From: Dactylosporangium vinaceum
Lineage (GTDB): Bacteria; Actinomycetota; Actinomycetes; Mycobacteriales; Micromonosporaceae
NCBI RefSeq assembly: GCF_019904175.1
Contig: NZ_CP061913.1
Location: 10,044,001 to 10,108,000 of the forward strand
Length of the DNA: 64,000 nucleotides
Direction of reading: 5' to 3'
A program made the position numbers and the translations under genes. The notes under the pieces were generated by a model. It saw nothing but the letters and a program-made list of their open reading frames with translations, ran no database searches and had not been told where the DNA came from. Of this stretch, positions 23,784-33,309 are shown piece after piece. Positions within the stretch are counted from its first letter, which is position 1, and each line of letters starts with the position of its first letter.

Positions 23784-23799
23784 CAAGAATGTGCGCGAA

Positions 23800-24846
23800 T
23801 CAGGACAAGTGTGCCGTCTCGTTCACCGAGCGTACCGCCACTCCCCCATCCGGCCACGAGTCGACCAGGGACAGGCCGCACGGGTCCAGATAGAGGCGGA
23901 ACAGGAACGAGTCGCTCGCGGCAAGCGCGTCGCGCAGCAGGAGCTTGATCGGGGTCACGTGGCTGACGACGGCGATCTCCTGGCCGGCGAAGCGGTCCTG
24001 CAGGCTGCGTACCACCCGGCGGACGCGCATGGCGACCTGCTGGAACGACTCGCCGCCCGGAGGCGGGACCGAGGTCGAGGCCAGCCACTTGTCCTGCTCG
24101 GTGGCGTAGCGGTCGCGGACCTCGGCGTACGTGAGGCCTTCCCACTCGCCGAAGTCGCACTCGATCAGGTCGTCCTCGATGATCAGGGGGAGGTCGCCGA
24201 GCGCCGAGGCGGTCTCCAGGCAGCGCTTCAGCGGGGAGCTGATGACGGCGGCCAGGTTCGGGGCCAGTTGGTGGGCGCGCGCGGCGGCCTTGGCGGCCTG
24301 GTCGTGGCCGGTTGCCGCAAGTGGGATGTCGCCGCGGCCCGAGTAGCGCTTCTCGGCCGTGTACGGGGTCTCGCCGTGGCGGATGACGACCATGCGCAGC
24401 GGCGCGCTTGTCGACGGGGGTGACCAGGAGCGCTTCTCCGCGGGCGGGGAGTCGCCGTCCATGGCCTTGTTCGCCAGACGGTCGGCGTCCTTGTTCTGCT
24501 CGCGCGGAATCCAGGCGTACCGGACGAGCGCGAAGCCCAGCGCCAGGGCCTTGGCCTCCTCCGCCAGGGGGCGCAGGCCCGGGTGCTTGATCTGCCAGCG
24601 GCCGGCCATCTGCTCGATGACCAGCTTGGAGTCCATGCGCACGTCGACCTCGTCGGCGCCCAGTTCGCGGGCGGCTTTCAGGCCGGCGATCAGGCCCGAG
24701 TATTCGGCGACGTTGTTCGTCGTCACGCCGAGCGCGGCGAAGCGCTCGGCCAGCAGGGCGCCCGTCTCGTCGCGGACGACGGCGCCGTAGCCGGCCGGGC
24801 CCGGGTTGCCGCGCGAACCCCCGTCGGCCTCCACGGTCACCCGCAT
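23800..24846 (-). CDS. Bifunctional RNase H / acid phosphatase (phosphoglycerate-mutase-like)
   Basis: A 348-residue two-domain enzyme like mycobacterial Rv2228c. Residues 1-135 are RNase HI, with the Asp of EADGGSRGNPG, Glu of NNVAEYSGLI, Asp of VRMDSKLVIEQM and the late Asp of EQNKDADRLAN. This domain removes RNA from RNA-DNA hybrids. Residues 150-348 are a histidine phosphatase with the RHGETPYTAEKRYSGRGD phospho-His motif, ISSPLKRCLETA, and VVSHVTPIK. In relatives this domain acts as an acid or alpha-ribazole phosphatase. The ATG at 24846 has GGAGG eight bases upstream. The zinc-ribbon and Nif3 genes are upstream in the same direction. Confidence 0.93.
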   Translation of the reverse strand: MRVTVEADGGSRGNPGPAGYGAVVRDETGALLAERFAALGVTTNNVAEYSGLIAGLKAARELGADEVDVRMDSKLVIEQMAGRWQIKHPGLRPLAEEAKALALGFALVRYAWIPREQNKDADRLANKAMDGDSPPAEKRSWSPPSTSAPLRMVVIRHGETPYTAEKRYSGRGDIPLAATGHDQAAKAAARAHQLAPNLAAVISSPLKRCLETASALGDLPLIIEDDLIECDFGEWEGLTYAEVRDRYATEQDKWLASTSVPPPGGESFQQVAMRVRRVVRSLQDRFAGQEIAVVSHVTPIKLLLRDALAASDSFLFRLYLDPCGLSLVDSWPDGGVAVRSVNETAHLS

Positions 24847-24882
24847 GGACGCGGCCTCCATAGCACCGGAGCGGTCATGCGG

Positions 24883-25623
24883 CTACAGGCCCGACTCGGC
24901 GGTGCGGACCAGGATGCGGCGGCACTCCTCGCAGCGGACGACCTCGTCCTTCGGGGCGGCCTTCACGCGGGCCTTGTCGCCGCCGGAGAGTTCGATGCGG
25001 CAGCCCTCGCAGCGGCCCTGGCGGAGCATTGCCGCGCCGATGCCACCGCTCGACTCGCGGATCTTGTCGTACAGCGAGATGAGGTCGGCCGGGAGGTCGG
25101 CGGCGAGGGGGCGGCGGCCGGCCTGGCGAAACTCCTCGTCCTTGGCGATCGCGGCCAGGGCCTCGTCGCGGCGCTTCTCGGCGGCGGCGCGGGTGGCGCG
25201 GGCCGTCTCCAGCTTGGCGACGATCTCGTCGAGGGCGCTCTGGGCGGCCTCGCGCTGCTCCATGAGCTCCAGCTCGGCGTCCTCCAGCTCGGACTGGCGG
25301 CGGTTGAGCGTGGCGATCTCGTGCTGCAGGGCCTCCAGCTCGCGGGACGGGCCGGTGCCGGCGTCGAGGCGCGACTGGTCCTTGTCCTTGCGCGCGCGGA
25401 CCTGCTCGGCGTCCTTCTCCAGTCGGTTGATGTCGCGGTCGAGATCGTCGACGGCGACCTGGGCCCGGACCCGCTGATCCTCCGTCATCGACAGCTCGCG
25501 GGCCAGCGCGTTGAGCTCGGCGTGCTCGGGCAGGGCCTTGCGCTTGTGGGCGAGCTGGGTCAGCGCGATGTCGATCGCCTGCAGGTCGAGCAGGCGGCGC
25601 TGGGCTTCCGGATCGGCGTTCAC
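24883..25623 (-). CDS. C4-type zinc-ribbon coiled-coil protein (CdsZ/DUF164 type)
   Basis: A 246-residue protein. Residues 5-170 form long coiled coils (LERLEKDAEQVRARKDKDQ-like heptads). The C-terminal CEGCRIELSGGD ... VVRCEECRRILVR is a four-Cys zinc ribbon. This matches the conserved actinobacterial family next to the RNase H/phosphatase gene (Rv2229c in mycobacteria), proposed to contact RNA or nucleotides. The GTG at 25623 overlaps the Nif3 stop (GTGA), which supports this start and an operon. Confidence 0.9.
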   Translation of the reverse strand: MNADPEAQRRLLDLQAIDIALTQLAHKRKALPEHAELNALARELSMTEDQRVRAQVAVDDLDRDINRLEKDAEQVRARKDKDQSRLDAGTGPSRELEALQHEIATLNRRQSELEDAELELMEQREAAQSALDEIVAKLETARATRAAAEKRRDEALAAIAKDEEFRQAGRRPLAADLPADLISLYDKIRESSGGIGAAMLRQGRCEGCRIELSGGDKARVKAAPKDEVVRCEECRRILVRTAESGL

Positions 25624-26426
25624 GAGTCGTTGTCCTCCCAAAGGACCCAGGGTGAGGTGTCCACATCGGACACGATGGTCTGCACGCCGGCCTCCGTGCG
25701 CAGGAACGCCGCGACGTCGTCCAGCCAGGGCCGCTCGGACGCCCAGTGGGTGACGTCGACGAGGGCCGGCCCGCCGCTCGCGAGGTGCTCCTGCGCCGGA
25801 TGGTGGCGCAGATCCGCGGTCAAGTATGCGTCAACCCCGGCCCGGGCGGCGTCGGCCAGGAACGCGTCGCCCGCCCCGCCGGACACCGCGACCCGCTCCA
25901 CCCGGGCGGTGGGGTCGCCGGCCAGACGTACGGAAGCCGCGGATTTCGGCAGTTGATGCGCGACGTGCCGCGCAAAGTGGGTGAGGGTCATCGGCTCGGG
26001 GAGCCGGCCGATGCGTCCGTGCCCGCGCTCGGGAGCCTTCGGATCGGGACGCAGCGGGTGTACCTCCTCGAGCCCGATCCGCGCCGCCAGCGCATCGGAC
26101 ACACCCGGCCGTGCGACGTCGCCGTTGGTGTGCGCGGTGTACAGCGCCATCCCGGAGCGGATCATGCGGTGCACGATCCGGCCCTTGTATGTCGTGGGTG
26201 CCACGCTGGAGACGCCGCGCAGCAGTAGGGGGTGGTGGGTGAAGACGAACTCGGCCCCGACCTGCGCCGCCTCGTCGACGACCGCGGGGGCGCAGTCGAC
26301 GGCGAGCAGCACGCGGCTGACCGTCGCGTCCGGCTCGCCGAGGACGAACCCGACGCGGTCCCAGTCCTCGGCCCACTCGGGCGGGTACCGCTGCTCCAGC
26401 AGTTTGACGAGATCGGCGACAAGCAC
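25620..26426 (-). CDS. Nif3-like dinuclear metal-centre protein
   Basis: A 268-residue member of the Nif3/YbgI family, toroidal hexamers that bind two metals. Typical segments are WAEDWDRVGFVLGEP, VGAEFVFTHHPLLLRG (metal-binding His-His), LYTAHTNGDVA, and near the end DVTHWASERPWL (His and Glu ligands). Although old annotations call such proteins GTP cyclohydrolase I type 2, the true function is uncertain. It heads the Nif3, zinc-ribbon, RNase H operon. Confidence 0.92.
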   Translation of the reverse strand: MLVADLVKLLEQRYPPEWAEDWDRVGFVLGEPDATVSRVLLAVDCAPAVVDEAAQVGAEFVFTHHPLLLRGVSSVAPTTYKGRIVHRMIRSGMALYTAHTNGDVARPGVSDALAARIGLEEVHPLRPDPKAPERGHGRIGRLPEPMTLTHFARHVAHQLPKSAASVRLAGDPTARVERVAVSGGAGDAFLADAARAGVDAYLTADLRHHPAQEHLASGGPALVDVTHWASERPWLDDVAAFLRTEAGVQTIVSDVDTSPWVLWEDNDS

Positions 26427-26435
26427 GGCGTAACG

Positions 26436-27011
26436 TTAGTCCACCGCCTCGCTCCCCGTGATGCGCTGGGCCTGCACCGAGGGGTGGGCCTCCAGCGCGT
26501 CGAGCGGCAGGTGCCACGGGAAGTCGCTGCGGTTCTCGCCGACGCCGGGCTGGTGCAGCTCGAGGACGTCGTCGCCGTAGATCATGGTGATGCCCCACGA
26601 GCGCAGTCGCGCGATCGACTCGCCGAAGGCGGGGTGGGCGGCCATGGCGCGGTTGGTGTAGGGCACGGCGACGATCGGCAGCCCGAGCCCCAGGCCCTCG
26701 ACGATCAGGCCGAGGGCGAGCGTGTCGGCGATGCCGGCGGCCCACTTGTTGACGGTGTTGACGGTGGCCGGGGCGACGATGATCGCCTCGGCGGCCGGGA
26801 GGACGTCGGGGTCGCCGGGGTACTTGTAGCGGTGGCGCACCGGGTGACCCGTCTGCTTGACGAGCCCGGGGACATCGAGCCACTTGAGGGCGTCCGGCGT
26901 GGCGACCACGCAGACGTCCCAGCCTCGCTCCTGCGCGAGCGAGACCAGATTGCCAACGCCGGCGGTGGCCGGTGAGCCACACACGACGGCGTACAGAACA
27001 GAGCCGGACAT
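26436..27011 (-). CDS. Flavoprotein of the phosphopantothenoylcysteine-decarboxylase-like family
   Basis: A 191-residue protein with the flavodoxin-like HFCD fold: MSGSVLYAVVCGSPA at the N-terminus, VVATPDALKWL, and EAIIVAPATVNTVNKWAAGIAD, which matches the FMN-binding motif. HFCD proteins oxidatively decarboxylate a cysteine thiol in CoA or peptide maturation. A full CoaBC would be twice as long, so this is a stand-alone relative and its substrate is unknown. It may be co-transcribed with the XRE regulator upstream. Confidence 0.85.
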   Translation of the reverse strand: MSGSVLYAVVCGSPATAGVGNLVSLAQERGWDVCVVATPDALKWLDVPGLVKQTGHPVRHRYKYPGDPDVLPAAEAIIVAPATVNTVNKWAAGIADTLALGLIVEGLGLGLPIVAVPYTNRAMAAHPAFGESIARLRSWGITMIYGDDVLELHQPGVGENRSDFPWHLPLDALEAHPSVQAQRITGSEAVD

Positions 27012-27046
27012 GCCGGCAATTCTGCCCGCTAGATCTTCGTTTTTTG

Positions 27047-28288
27047 TTACACGCCGACGCTCATGTGCTCCGCGAGCTCCGCGACGGGCGCCGAGGGGGT
27101 CCCGCGGGTCCGCCGCAGCACGTCGCTGAGGACCTCGCGGGCCAGCGGGCGGCAGCGGATCTCCGACGGGGCCAGCCGGTCGCCTTCGAGCAGCATCTCG
27201 CTTGCCATGTCGATGTCGCCGATGAGCGCCTGGGCCCGGGCCTGGTCCAGGTAGTGGTGGGCCCGCCGCTCCGGCAGCAGCGCGTTGAACCCCTCCGGAT
27301 CGAGGCTCTGGTGTACCTCCACCGCCACCCGGCCCTCGCCGAGCTCGACGGCGGCCGCGGCCCGGTGCAGCTTGACGTTCGTCGGGCCGAAGCACGTCCA
27401 GTAGTAGTTGGCGTCGCCGTCCATGCACCGCGCCGCCTCGTCGGCCCCGGCGAGCAGGTCGCGCACTGTCGCGCTGTCACCGATCCGGGCGGCCGCCATC
27501 GCACCCTGGAGCAGCAGCTGGCCGTAGACCGACAGGCGCTCCGGGCTGTTGTCGTTGCCCGAGGTACCCGGGGCCAGGCGGTTGGCGATGTTGACGTTGA
27601 TCTCGAGGGCCGGGCGGGCCCGTCCGAGAGAGAGCAGCGCGCAGGCGACCCGCGCCGTGGCGGTGCCGGCCAGGAGCTGGTCGCCCGCGCGCTGGGATAC
27701 GGCGATCGAACGGTCGGCCGCGAGCCAGGACAGCTCGTGCTCGCCCAGCTTGCGCAGGGCGGAGGAGGCGATCTGGTACACCTGGCCGAGCAGGTGTGCC
27801 GACTCCTGCCCCTGTCCGCTGTCGCTGTAGGCGGTGTCGGCGGCCTGGGCCTCGCGCAGGAGGCGGGGCAGCGTGCGCGCGAGCATGCCGTACTTCGCGT
27901 GCTGGTACGACAGCCAGGCGTGGGTCACCGCCTTGCGCATCTCCGGCAGGGGCGGCGGCTCGGGCGGCGCGTAGAAGAAGGCGCTGATCTGGTCGTAGCG
28001 CTCCAGCGCGGCCCGGATCTCCTCGACCTCGATCTGGTCGACGCAGTTGACGCTGTCGGGCCGCCGCTCGGGGTCGCGGCCCAGCAGGATCTGCACATCG
28101 AGTTGCAGGACATCGGCGATCTCGTAGACGACGGAGAACTTGTCCAGCCGCCGCACACCCCGCTCGACCTTGTCCACCCAGCTCTTGGACTTGCCGAGTC
28201 GATCGGCGAAGACCTGCTGGGACATCTTTCGCCGGTTCCGCCAGTAGGCCACACGGCGGCCGATGGGCAACTCATCCACGTCGCTCAC
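27047..28288 (-). CDS. XRE-family regulator with TPR-like C-terminal domain
   Basis: A 413-residue regulator. Residues 10-70 hold the helix-turn-helix (MSQQVFADRLGKSKSWVDKVERG). The remainder is a set of helical repeats rich in Ala and Leu, in the style of the actinobacterial one-HTH-plus-TPR regulators found in Streptomyces and Micromonospora. These bind small ligands or peptides and control neighbouring genes. The primase-polymerase-like gene is divergent across a 184-base gap, and the flavoprotein gene is downstream. Confidence 0.88.
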   Translation of the reverse strand: MSDVDELPIGRRVAYWRNRRKMSQQVFADRLGKSKSWVDKVERGVRRLDKFSVVYEIADVLQLDVQILLGRDPERRPDSVNCVDQIEVEEIRAALERYDQISAFFYAPPEPPPLPEMRKAVTHAWLSYQHAKYGMLARTLPRLLREAQAADTAYSDSGQGQESAHLLGQVYQIASSALRKLGEHELSWLAADRSIAVSQRAGDQLLAGTATARVACALLSLGRARPALEINVNIANRLAPGTSGNDNSPERLSVYGQLLLQGAMAAARIGDSATVRDLLAGADEAARCMDGDANYYWTCFGPTNVKLHRAAAAVELGEGRVAVEVHQSLDPEGFNALLPERRAHHYLDQARAQALIGDIDMASEMLLEGDRLAPSEIRCRPLAREVLSDVLRRTRGTPSAPVAELAEHMSVGV

Positions 28289-28472
28289 CTCCGGAGGTCA
28301 CCCGACCGGTCGAAATCGCACGATTTGTGCGGTCCGTCCGAGTCGTTCGCTCATATGTTCCGATGTGCAACTTGCAGCCCCCGTTGCCATTCCCAACGAC
28401 GCACAATCCGTCCGGTAACGCGACGTGGTCCTGTGCGCACTTTCGAGTGATCTCGCCTGGCAGGAGACCGTC

Positions 28473-29108
28473 ATGCTTCCGTGGACCTTGTTCGAGCGGT
28501 CGCGGCTGCGGAAGGCCGCGGCCCGCTACGCCGCGCAGGGCTGGCCCGTGCGGCCGGGCGCCTTCCTGGCGACCCGGCAGACCGGGCGCCACGCGACGGA
28601 GCGGCGCTTCGACTGCGGTACCCCAGGCTGCCCGACAGTCGCGTGCCACCCGGCTCCGCTGCCCGTCTGCTTCGACGCCGAGACGGCCGCGGCGCTGTGG
28701 CAGGAGCACCCGTACTCGGTGCTGCTGCCCACCGGCTACGCATTCGACGTGCTGGAGGTGCCGGGGGCGCTCGGCCGGGCCGCCCTGCTGGGCGACGGCT
28801 TCGTGGCCGCCCGCGGCCCGGTGGCCGTGGCCCCCGGCGACCGCTGGATGTTCCTGGTGCTGCCCGGGCACGGCGTGCTGCCCGAACTGGCCGCTCACGC
28901 CGGTGTCGTGCTGCACGGGCAGAACTCCTGGGTGCCGGCGCCGCCGAGCCGGCAGTTCGGGGGGCGGGTGCATTGGGAGCTGCCGCCGGAGGTCCACAAC
29001 TGGCGGCCGGCCGAGCCCTACGCGATCCAGGCCCTCATGCTCGACGCCATCGGCGCGGGCCCGCTCGCCACAGCGGGCCGGCGCACCACGTGGCGCGCCG
29101 CTGCGTAA
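28473..29108 (+). CDS. Bifunctional primase/polymerase-like (Prim-Pol) domain protein
   Basis: A 211-residue protein with the layout of the actinobacterial Prim-Pol N-terminal domain: LRKAAARYAAQGWPVRPGAF, then a Cys/His segment CGTPGCPTVACHPAP, PYSVLLPTGYAFDVLEVP and WMFLVLPGHG. The second acidic residue of the DxD motif seems altered (FDVLEVP), so catalytic activity is uncertain. Small stand-alone copies like this are common near XRE regulators in these genomes. The ATG at 28473 has CAGGAGA upstream. Confidence 0.8.
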   Translation: MLPWTLFERSRLRKAAARYAAQGWPVRPGAFLATRQTGRHATERRFDCGTPGCPTVACHPAPLPVCFDAETAAALWQEHPYSVLLPTGYAFDVLEVPGALGRAALLGDGFVAARGPVAVAPGDRWMFLVLPGHGVLPELAAHAGVVLHGQNSWVPAPPSRQFGGRVHWELPPEVHNWRPAEPYAIQALMLDAIGAGPLATAGRRTTWRAAA

Positions 29109-29402
29109 ATGCGTCGAGATCACCAAGACCGGCTTTCCTCACGGAAAAGTTCACGTGCAGAATTCATGCCGGTGCCCAACGTAGCGTCGGGGGGGCCACA
29201 CGGTCGACCCTCGTAATCCGTACGAAGTACTCAAGGATTGCGAGGGTACCTACTCAAAGCTGAGTATTGATCTACTCCATTGATCATCATCTTTCGGTGA
29301 ATCGGGGCCGCTTCACCCGATCCGGTCCTTGACACTGATGAACGTCCACAGTAACGCGGCCGGGCCGCCGCGATCCGCGACGGCCCGGCTGACGCGTTCC
29401 GC
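29109..29402. other. Intergenic region
   Basis: About 290 bases with no supported gene. Relatively AT-rich around 29190-29300, fitting promoter or terminator sequence between two convergent transcripts. Confidence 0.4.
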
Positions 29403-32147
29403 TTACGAGTCGCCGCCGGTCTCGCCGACCGGGGCGGCGTTGACGTCGTCGATCGCGTACTTCTTCGCCGCCTCGGCCGCCGCGGAGGCCGGGACCTCGC
29501 CGCGCTGGGCGAGCCGGCTCAGCGTCGCCACCACGATGGACTCGGCGTCCACGTGGAAGTGGCGGCGCAGGGCGTGGCGGGTGTCGGACAGGCCGAAGCC
29601 GTCGGTGCCCAGCGAGGTGTAGTCGTTGGGTACCCAGCGGGCGATCAGGTCCGGTACCGCGCGCATGAAGTCGCTCACCGCGATCACCGGGCCGGCCGTG
29701 TCCTGCAGCGCGCGGGTCACGTACGGCACCTGCGGCTCGTCGCCCGGGTGGAGCAGGTTGTGCTCCTCGGCCCGCACGGCGTCGCGGCGCAGCTCGACCC
29801 ACGACGTCGCCGACCACACGTCGGCCGACACGCCCCAGTCCTCGGCGAGCAGCTTCTGCGCCTTCAGCGCCCACTGCATGCCCGTCCCGGACGCCAGCAG
29901 CTGCGCCTTGGGGCCTTCGCTGGACTCGGCGGGCAGGTAGCGGTACAGGCCGCGCAGCAGCCCGTCCACGTCGAGGTCGGCCGGCTCCGCGGGCTGGAAG
30001 ATCGGCTCGTTGTAGACGGTCAGGTAGTAGATGAGGTCCTCGGGGTTCTCCCCGTACATCCGGTTGACCGCGTTCTCGGTGATGTGCGCGATCTCGAACG
30101 CGAACGCCGGGTCGTACGCCACCACCGCCGGGTTGGTCGCCGCGATGAGCAGCGAGTGACCGTCCTCGTGCTGGAGGCCCTCACCGTTCAGGGTGGTGCG
30201 GCCGGCGGTGGCGCCGAGCAGGAACCCGCGGGACATCTGGTCGGCGGCCGCCCAGATGCCGTCGGCCGTGCGCTGGAAGCCGAACATCGAGTAGAAGATG
30301 TAGACCGGGATGATCGGCTCGCCGTGGGTGGCGTAGCTGGTCGCGGCGGCCGTGAACGAGGCGACGGAGCCGGCCTCGTTGATGCCCTCGTGCAGGATCT
30401 GCCCGGACGTCGCCTCGCGGTAGGACAGGAACAGCTCGCGGTCGACGGGCGTGTAGTTCTGGCCGTGCGGCGAGTAGATCTTCGCCGTCGGGAACAGCGA
30501 GTCCATGCCGAAGGTGCGGGCCTCGTCGGGGATGACCGGCACCCAGCGCTTGCCCATGCCCTTGTGGCGCATCAGGTCCTTGAGCATGCGCACGAAGGCC
30601 ATCGTGGTGGCGACCTTCTGCTTGCCGGAGCCCCGCTTGATGTCGCCGTAGACGGAGCTGTCCGGCAGGTCGAGCGCGATGTGCTTGGTCCGCCGGTCGG
30701 GCACCGAGCCGCCGAGCGCGCGCCGGCGCTCGAACATGTACTCCATCTCCTCGGACTTCTCGTCCGGGCGGTAGTACGGCACGGCGTAGGGGTTCTCGCC
30801 GATGGCGCTGTCGGGAATGTCGAGGTACAGCCGGTCCCGGAAGTCCTTGACGTCCTGCAGCGTCAGCTTCTTCATCTGGTGCGTCGCGTTGCGGCCCTCG
30901 AAGTGCGAGCCCAGGGTCCAGCCCTTGATGGTCTTGGCCAGGATGACCGTCGGCTGCCCCGTGTGCTCCGTGGCCGCCTTGTACGCGGCATAGAGCTTGC
31001 GGTAGTCGTGCCCGCCGCGCTTGAGGTTCCAGATCTCGTCGTCGGAGAGGTGCTCGACCATCTTGCGGGTGCGCGGGTCGCGGCCGAAGAAGTGCTCACG
31101 GACGTAGGCGCCGGACTCGGCCTTGTACGTCTGGTAGTCACCGTCGGGCGTGACGTTCATGAGGTTCACCAGCGCGCCGTCGGTGTCGGCGGCCAGCAGC
31201 GGGTCCCACTCGCGGCCCCATACGACCTTGATCACGTTCCAGCCGGCGCCGCGGAAGAACGCCTCCAGCTCCTGCATGACCTTGCCGTTGCCGCGGACCG
31301 GGCCGTCGAGGCGCTGCAGGTTGCAGTTGATGACGAAGGTGAGGTTGTCCAGCTCCTCGCGCGCCGCCACGCCGATGGCGCCGATCGACTCGGGCTCGTC
31401 CATCTCGCCGTCGCCGAGGAACGCCCAGACGTGCTGCTGGGAGGTGTCCTTGAAGCCCCGGTTGTGGAGGTACCGATTGAAGCGCGCCTGGTAGATCGCG
31501 TTGATGCCGCCGAGGCCCATCGAGACCGTCGGGAACTCCCAGAAGTTGGGCATCAGCCGCGGGTGCGGGTAGCTGGGCAGCCCGCCGCCGAAGCCGCGGT
31601 GCGAGAGCTCCTGGCGGAACCCGTCGAGCTGCTGCTCGCTGAGGCGGCCCTCCATGAACGCGCGGGCGTACATGCCGGGGGACGCGTGGCCCTGGAAGAA
31701 CACCTGGTCGCCGCCGCCCGGGTGGTCCTTGCCCCGGAAGAAGTGGTTGAAGCCGACCTCGTAGAGGCTGGCGGCGCTCGCGAAGGTGGAGATGTGCCCG
31801 CCGACACCGACGTCCGGGCGCTGCGCGCGCTGCACGAGCATCGCGGCGTTCCAGCGGATGTACGCCCGGATGCGCCGCTCGATGTGCTCGTTGCCGGGGA
31901 ACCACGGCTCCCGCTCCGGCGTGATGGTGTTGATGTAGTCAGTGGTCGTGAGCGGGGGTACGCCGACCTGCCGTTCGCGTGCGCGCTCCAGCAGCCGCAG
32001 CATCACGTACCGGGCGCGCTTCGTCCCGCGCTCGTCGATCACGCCGTCGAGCGAATCGACCCACTCGGTGGTCTCCTCGGGATCGATGTCGGGCAGCTGG
32101 CTCGGTAGGCCGTCGCTGATCACCGGGCGCTTGCGTTCGGTGGACAC
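29403..32147 (-). CDS. aceE: Pyruvate dehydrogenase E1 component, homodimeric type
   Basis: A 914-residue thiamine-diphosphate enzyme that decarboxylates pyruvate and passes the acetyl group to the E2 lipoyl domain, linking glycolysis to the TCA cycle. Typical segments include GGHISTFASAASLYEVGFNHF, the thiamine-binding LGDGEMDEPESIGAI ... VINCNLQRLDGPVRGNGK, TIKGWTLG and the C-terminal YVTRALQDTAGPVIAVSDFMRAVPDLIARW. The length is normal. Translation starts at a GTG with GAAGGAAA upstream. It lies near DUF3052 and a peroxiredoxin gene, as in mycobacteria. Confidence 0.97.
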   Translation of the reverse strand: MSTERKRPVISDGLPSQLPDIDPEETTEWVDSLDGVIDERGTKRARYVMLRLLERARERQVGVPPLTTTDYINTITPEREPWFPGNEHIERRIRAYIRWNAAMLVQRAQRPDVGVGGHISTFASAASLYEVGFNHFFRGKDHPGGGDQVFFQGHASPGMYARAFMEGRLSEQQLDGFRQELSHRGFGGGLPSYPHPRLMPNFWEFPTVSMGLGGINAIYQARFNRYLHNRGFKDTSQQHVWAFLGDGEMDEPESIGAIGVAAREELDNLTFVINCNLQRLDGPVRGNGKVMQELEAFFRGAGWNVIKVVWGREWDPLLAADTDGALVNLMNVTPDGDYQTYKAESGAYVREHFFGRDPRTRKMVEHLSDDEIWNLKRGGHDYRKLYAAYKAATEHTGQPTVILAKTIKGWTLGSHFEGRNATHQMKKLTLQDVKDFRDRLYLDIPDSAIGENPYAVPYYRPDEKSEEMEYMFERRRALGGSVPDRRTKHIALDLPDSSVYGDIKRGSGKQKVATTMAFVRMLKDLMRHKGMGKRWVPVIPDEARTFGMDSLFPTAKIYSPHGQNYTPVDRELFLSYREATSGQILHEGINEAGSVASFTAAATSYATHGEPIIPVYIFYSMFGFQRTADGIWAAADQMSRGFLLGATAGRTTLNGEGLQHEDGHSLLIAATNPAVVAYDPAFAFEIAHITENAVNRMYGENPEDLIYYLTVYNEPIFQPAEPADLDVDGLLRGLYRYLPAESSEGPKAQLLASGTGMQWALKAQKLLAEDWGVSADVWSATSWVELRRDAVRAEEHNLLHPGDEPQVPYVTRALQDTAGPVIAVSDFMRAVPDLIARWVPNDYTSLGTDGFGLSDTRHALRRHFHVDAESIVVATLSRLAQRGEVPASAAAEAAKKYAIDDVNAAPVGETGGDS

Positions 32148-32432
32148 AGGCGTTTCCTTCTAGGTAGCTCGCGACCGGGGTGGCTCGGCGAACTCGTCGG
32201 GCGCTGCGACCGGTCTGGGTGGCCTCGGGGTGTGGCTCACTGCTTATAGGCCCTTGCTGTTTGTGTACTCAGATGAGCCTCTGTCCATCCTGCCTGGCTC
32301 TGGTGCGGTCCGTCACGCCTACTGGACGCCAACTGCGACGCGCAACACGATACCGGCGGGTAACTTATGGAGCATCGCTCTCTTGACGTGAGCGCGACAT
32401 TGTGAGTATCCCAGGCGCCCGGATCGGCTACG

Positions 32433-32873
32433 GTGCGGCCCGTGTCCGAGAATTCGTCCTGGTGGCTGCTGCTGCCGTGCGGGATCGTCACCATCGCGTT
32501 CACGGTGGCCGTCCTCACGATCGTTCTGGTGGTACGCCGCGTGCGTCGCACAGTCCCGAAGACCTTCGGGAGCAGCGGTGGCCACACCGCCTCCTCCAGC
32601 CCGCTCGACTCGAACTGGGTCCCCGGGCCGGCGGCGACGGATTCGTACTCCGGTGACCACTCGTCCTCGTCGGGCTCGTCGCACGAGCACTGGCAGAGCC
32701 ATGGTCACACGGTGCACCACCACGACCCCGGCTCCTCCTGGAGCGACTCGGGCTCATCCTGGAGCGACTCCGGCTCGTCGTCATCGAGCGACTCCGGGTC
32801 GTCCTCCAGCAGCGACTCGGGCTCCTCGTCGAGCTCGGACTCCGGGTCGTCCTCCTCCAGCAGCTCCGACTGA
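32433..32873 (+). CDS. Small membrane protein with Ser/Asp-rich repeat tail
   Basis: A 146-residue protein: one N-terminal membrane helix (LLLPCGIVTIAFTVAVLTIVLVV), a short basic stretch, then a His-rich segment and a tail of nearly pure Ser-Asp-Gly repeats (SSWSDSGSSSSSDSGSS). The tail is encoded by tandem DNA repeats at about 32740-32865, which may expand or contract. The function is unknown. Such low-complexity tails are usually surface-exposed or metal-binding. The start is a GTG (32433, or 32442). It is divergent from aceE. Confidence 0.6.
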   Translation: MRPVSENSSWWLLLPCGIVTIAFTVAVLTIVLVVRRVRRTVPKTFGSSGGHTASSSPLDSNWVPGPAATDSYSGDHSSSSGSSHEHWQSHGHTVHHHDPGSSWSDSGSSWSDSGSSSSSDSGSSSSSDSGSSSSSDSGSSSSSSSD

Positions 32874-32892
32874 CGGCTGCGAGACTGGCCCG

Positions 32893-33297
32893 ATGCACAC
32901 CGAGGTGATCACCGTCCGGACCGGCTCCCGCCCCGTCGTGCGGGACATCACGCAGGAGGCGGCCCGGTTCGTCGCCGACCAGGGTGACGGCCTGCTGCAC
33001 GTCTTCGTCCCGCACGCGACGGCCGGGGTGGCCATCATCGAGACCGGCGCGGGCAGCGACGACGACCTGCTCACGGCGCTCGACGACCTGCTGCCGACGG
33101 ACGAGCGCTGGACGCACCGCCACGGCTCCCCCGGACACGGCCGCGACCATGTGATGCCGGCGTTCGTCGCGCCGTACGCCACACTGCCGGTGATCGGTGG
33201 CCGGATCGCGCTCGGCACCTGGCAGTCGGTCTGCCTGGTCGATCCGAACGGCGACAACGCCACACGGCAGGTCCGCTTCAGTTTTGTCCGGGGATGA
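32893..33297 (+). CDS. YjbQ/UPF0047-family protein
   Basis: A 134-residue protein of the UPF0047 family, related to YjbQ, for which a secondary thiamine-phosphate synthase activity has been reported. Conserved parts are LLHVFVPHATAGVAI (with the His-Ala-Thr), the acidic segment ending LPTDERWTHRHG ... GHGRDHVMPAF, and GTWQSVCLVD. The three His clusters bind metal in the family. A NUDIX gene follows after 12 bases. Confidence 0.88.
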   Translation: MHTEVITVRTGSRPVVRDITQEAARFVADQGDGLLHVFVPHATAGVAIIETGAGSDDDLLTALDDLLPTDERWTHRHGSPGHGRDHVMPAFVAPYATLPVIGGRIALGTWQSVCLVDPNGDNATRQVRFSFVRG

Positions 33298-33309
33298 CAG
33301 GATGAGTCC

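Noticed and set aside
32740..32865. Possible CRISPR-like short repeats
   Set aside because: In-frame Ser/Asp codon repeats within a gene, with no spacers.
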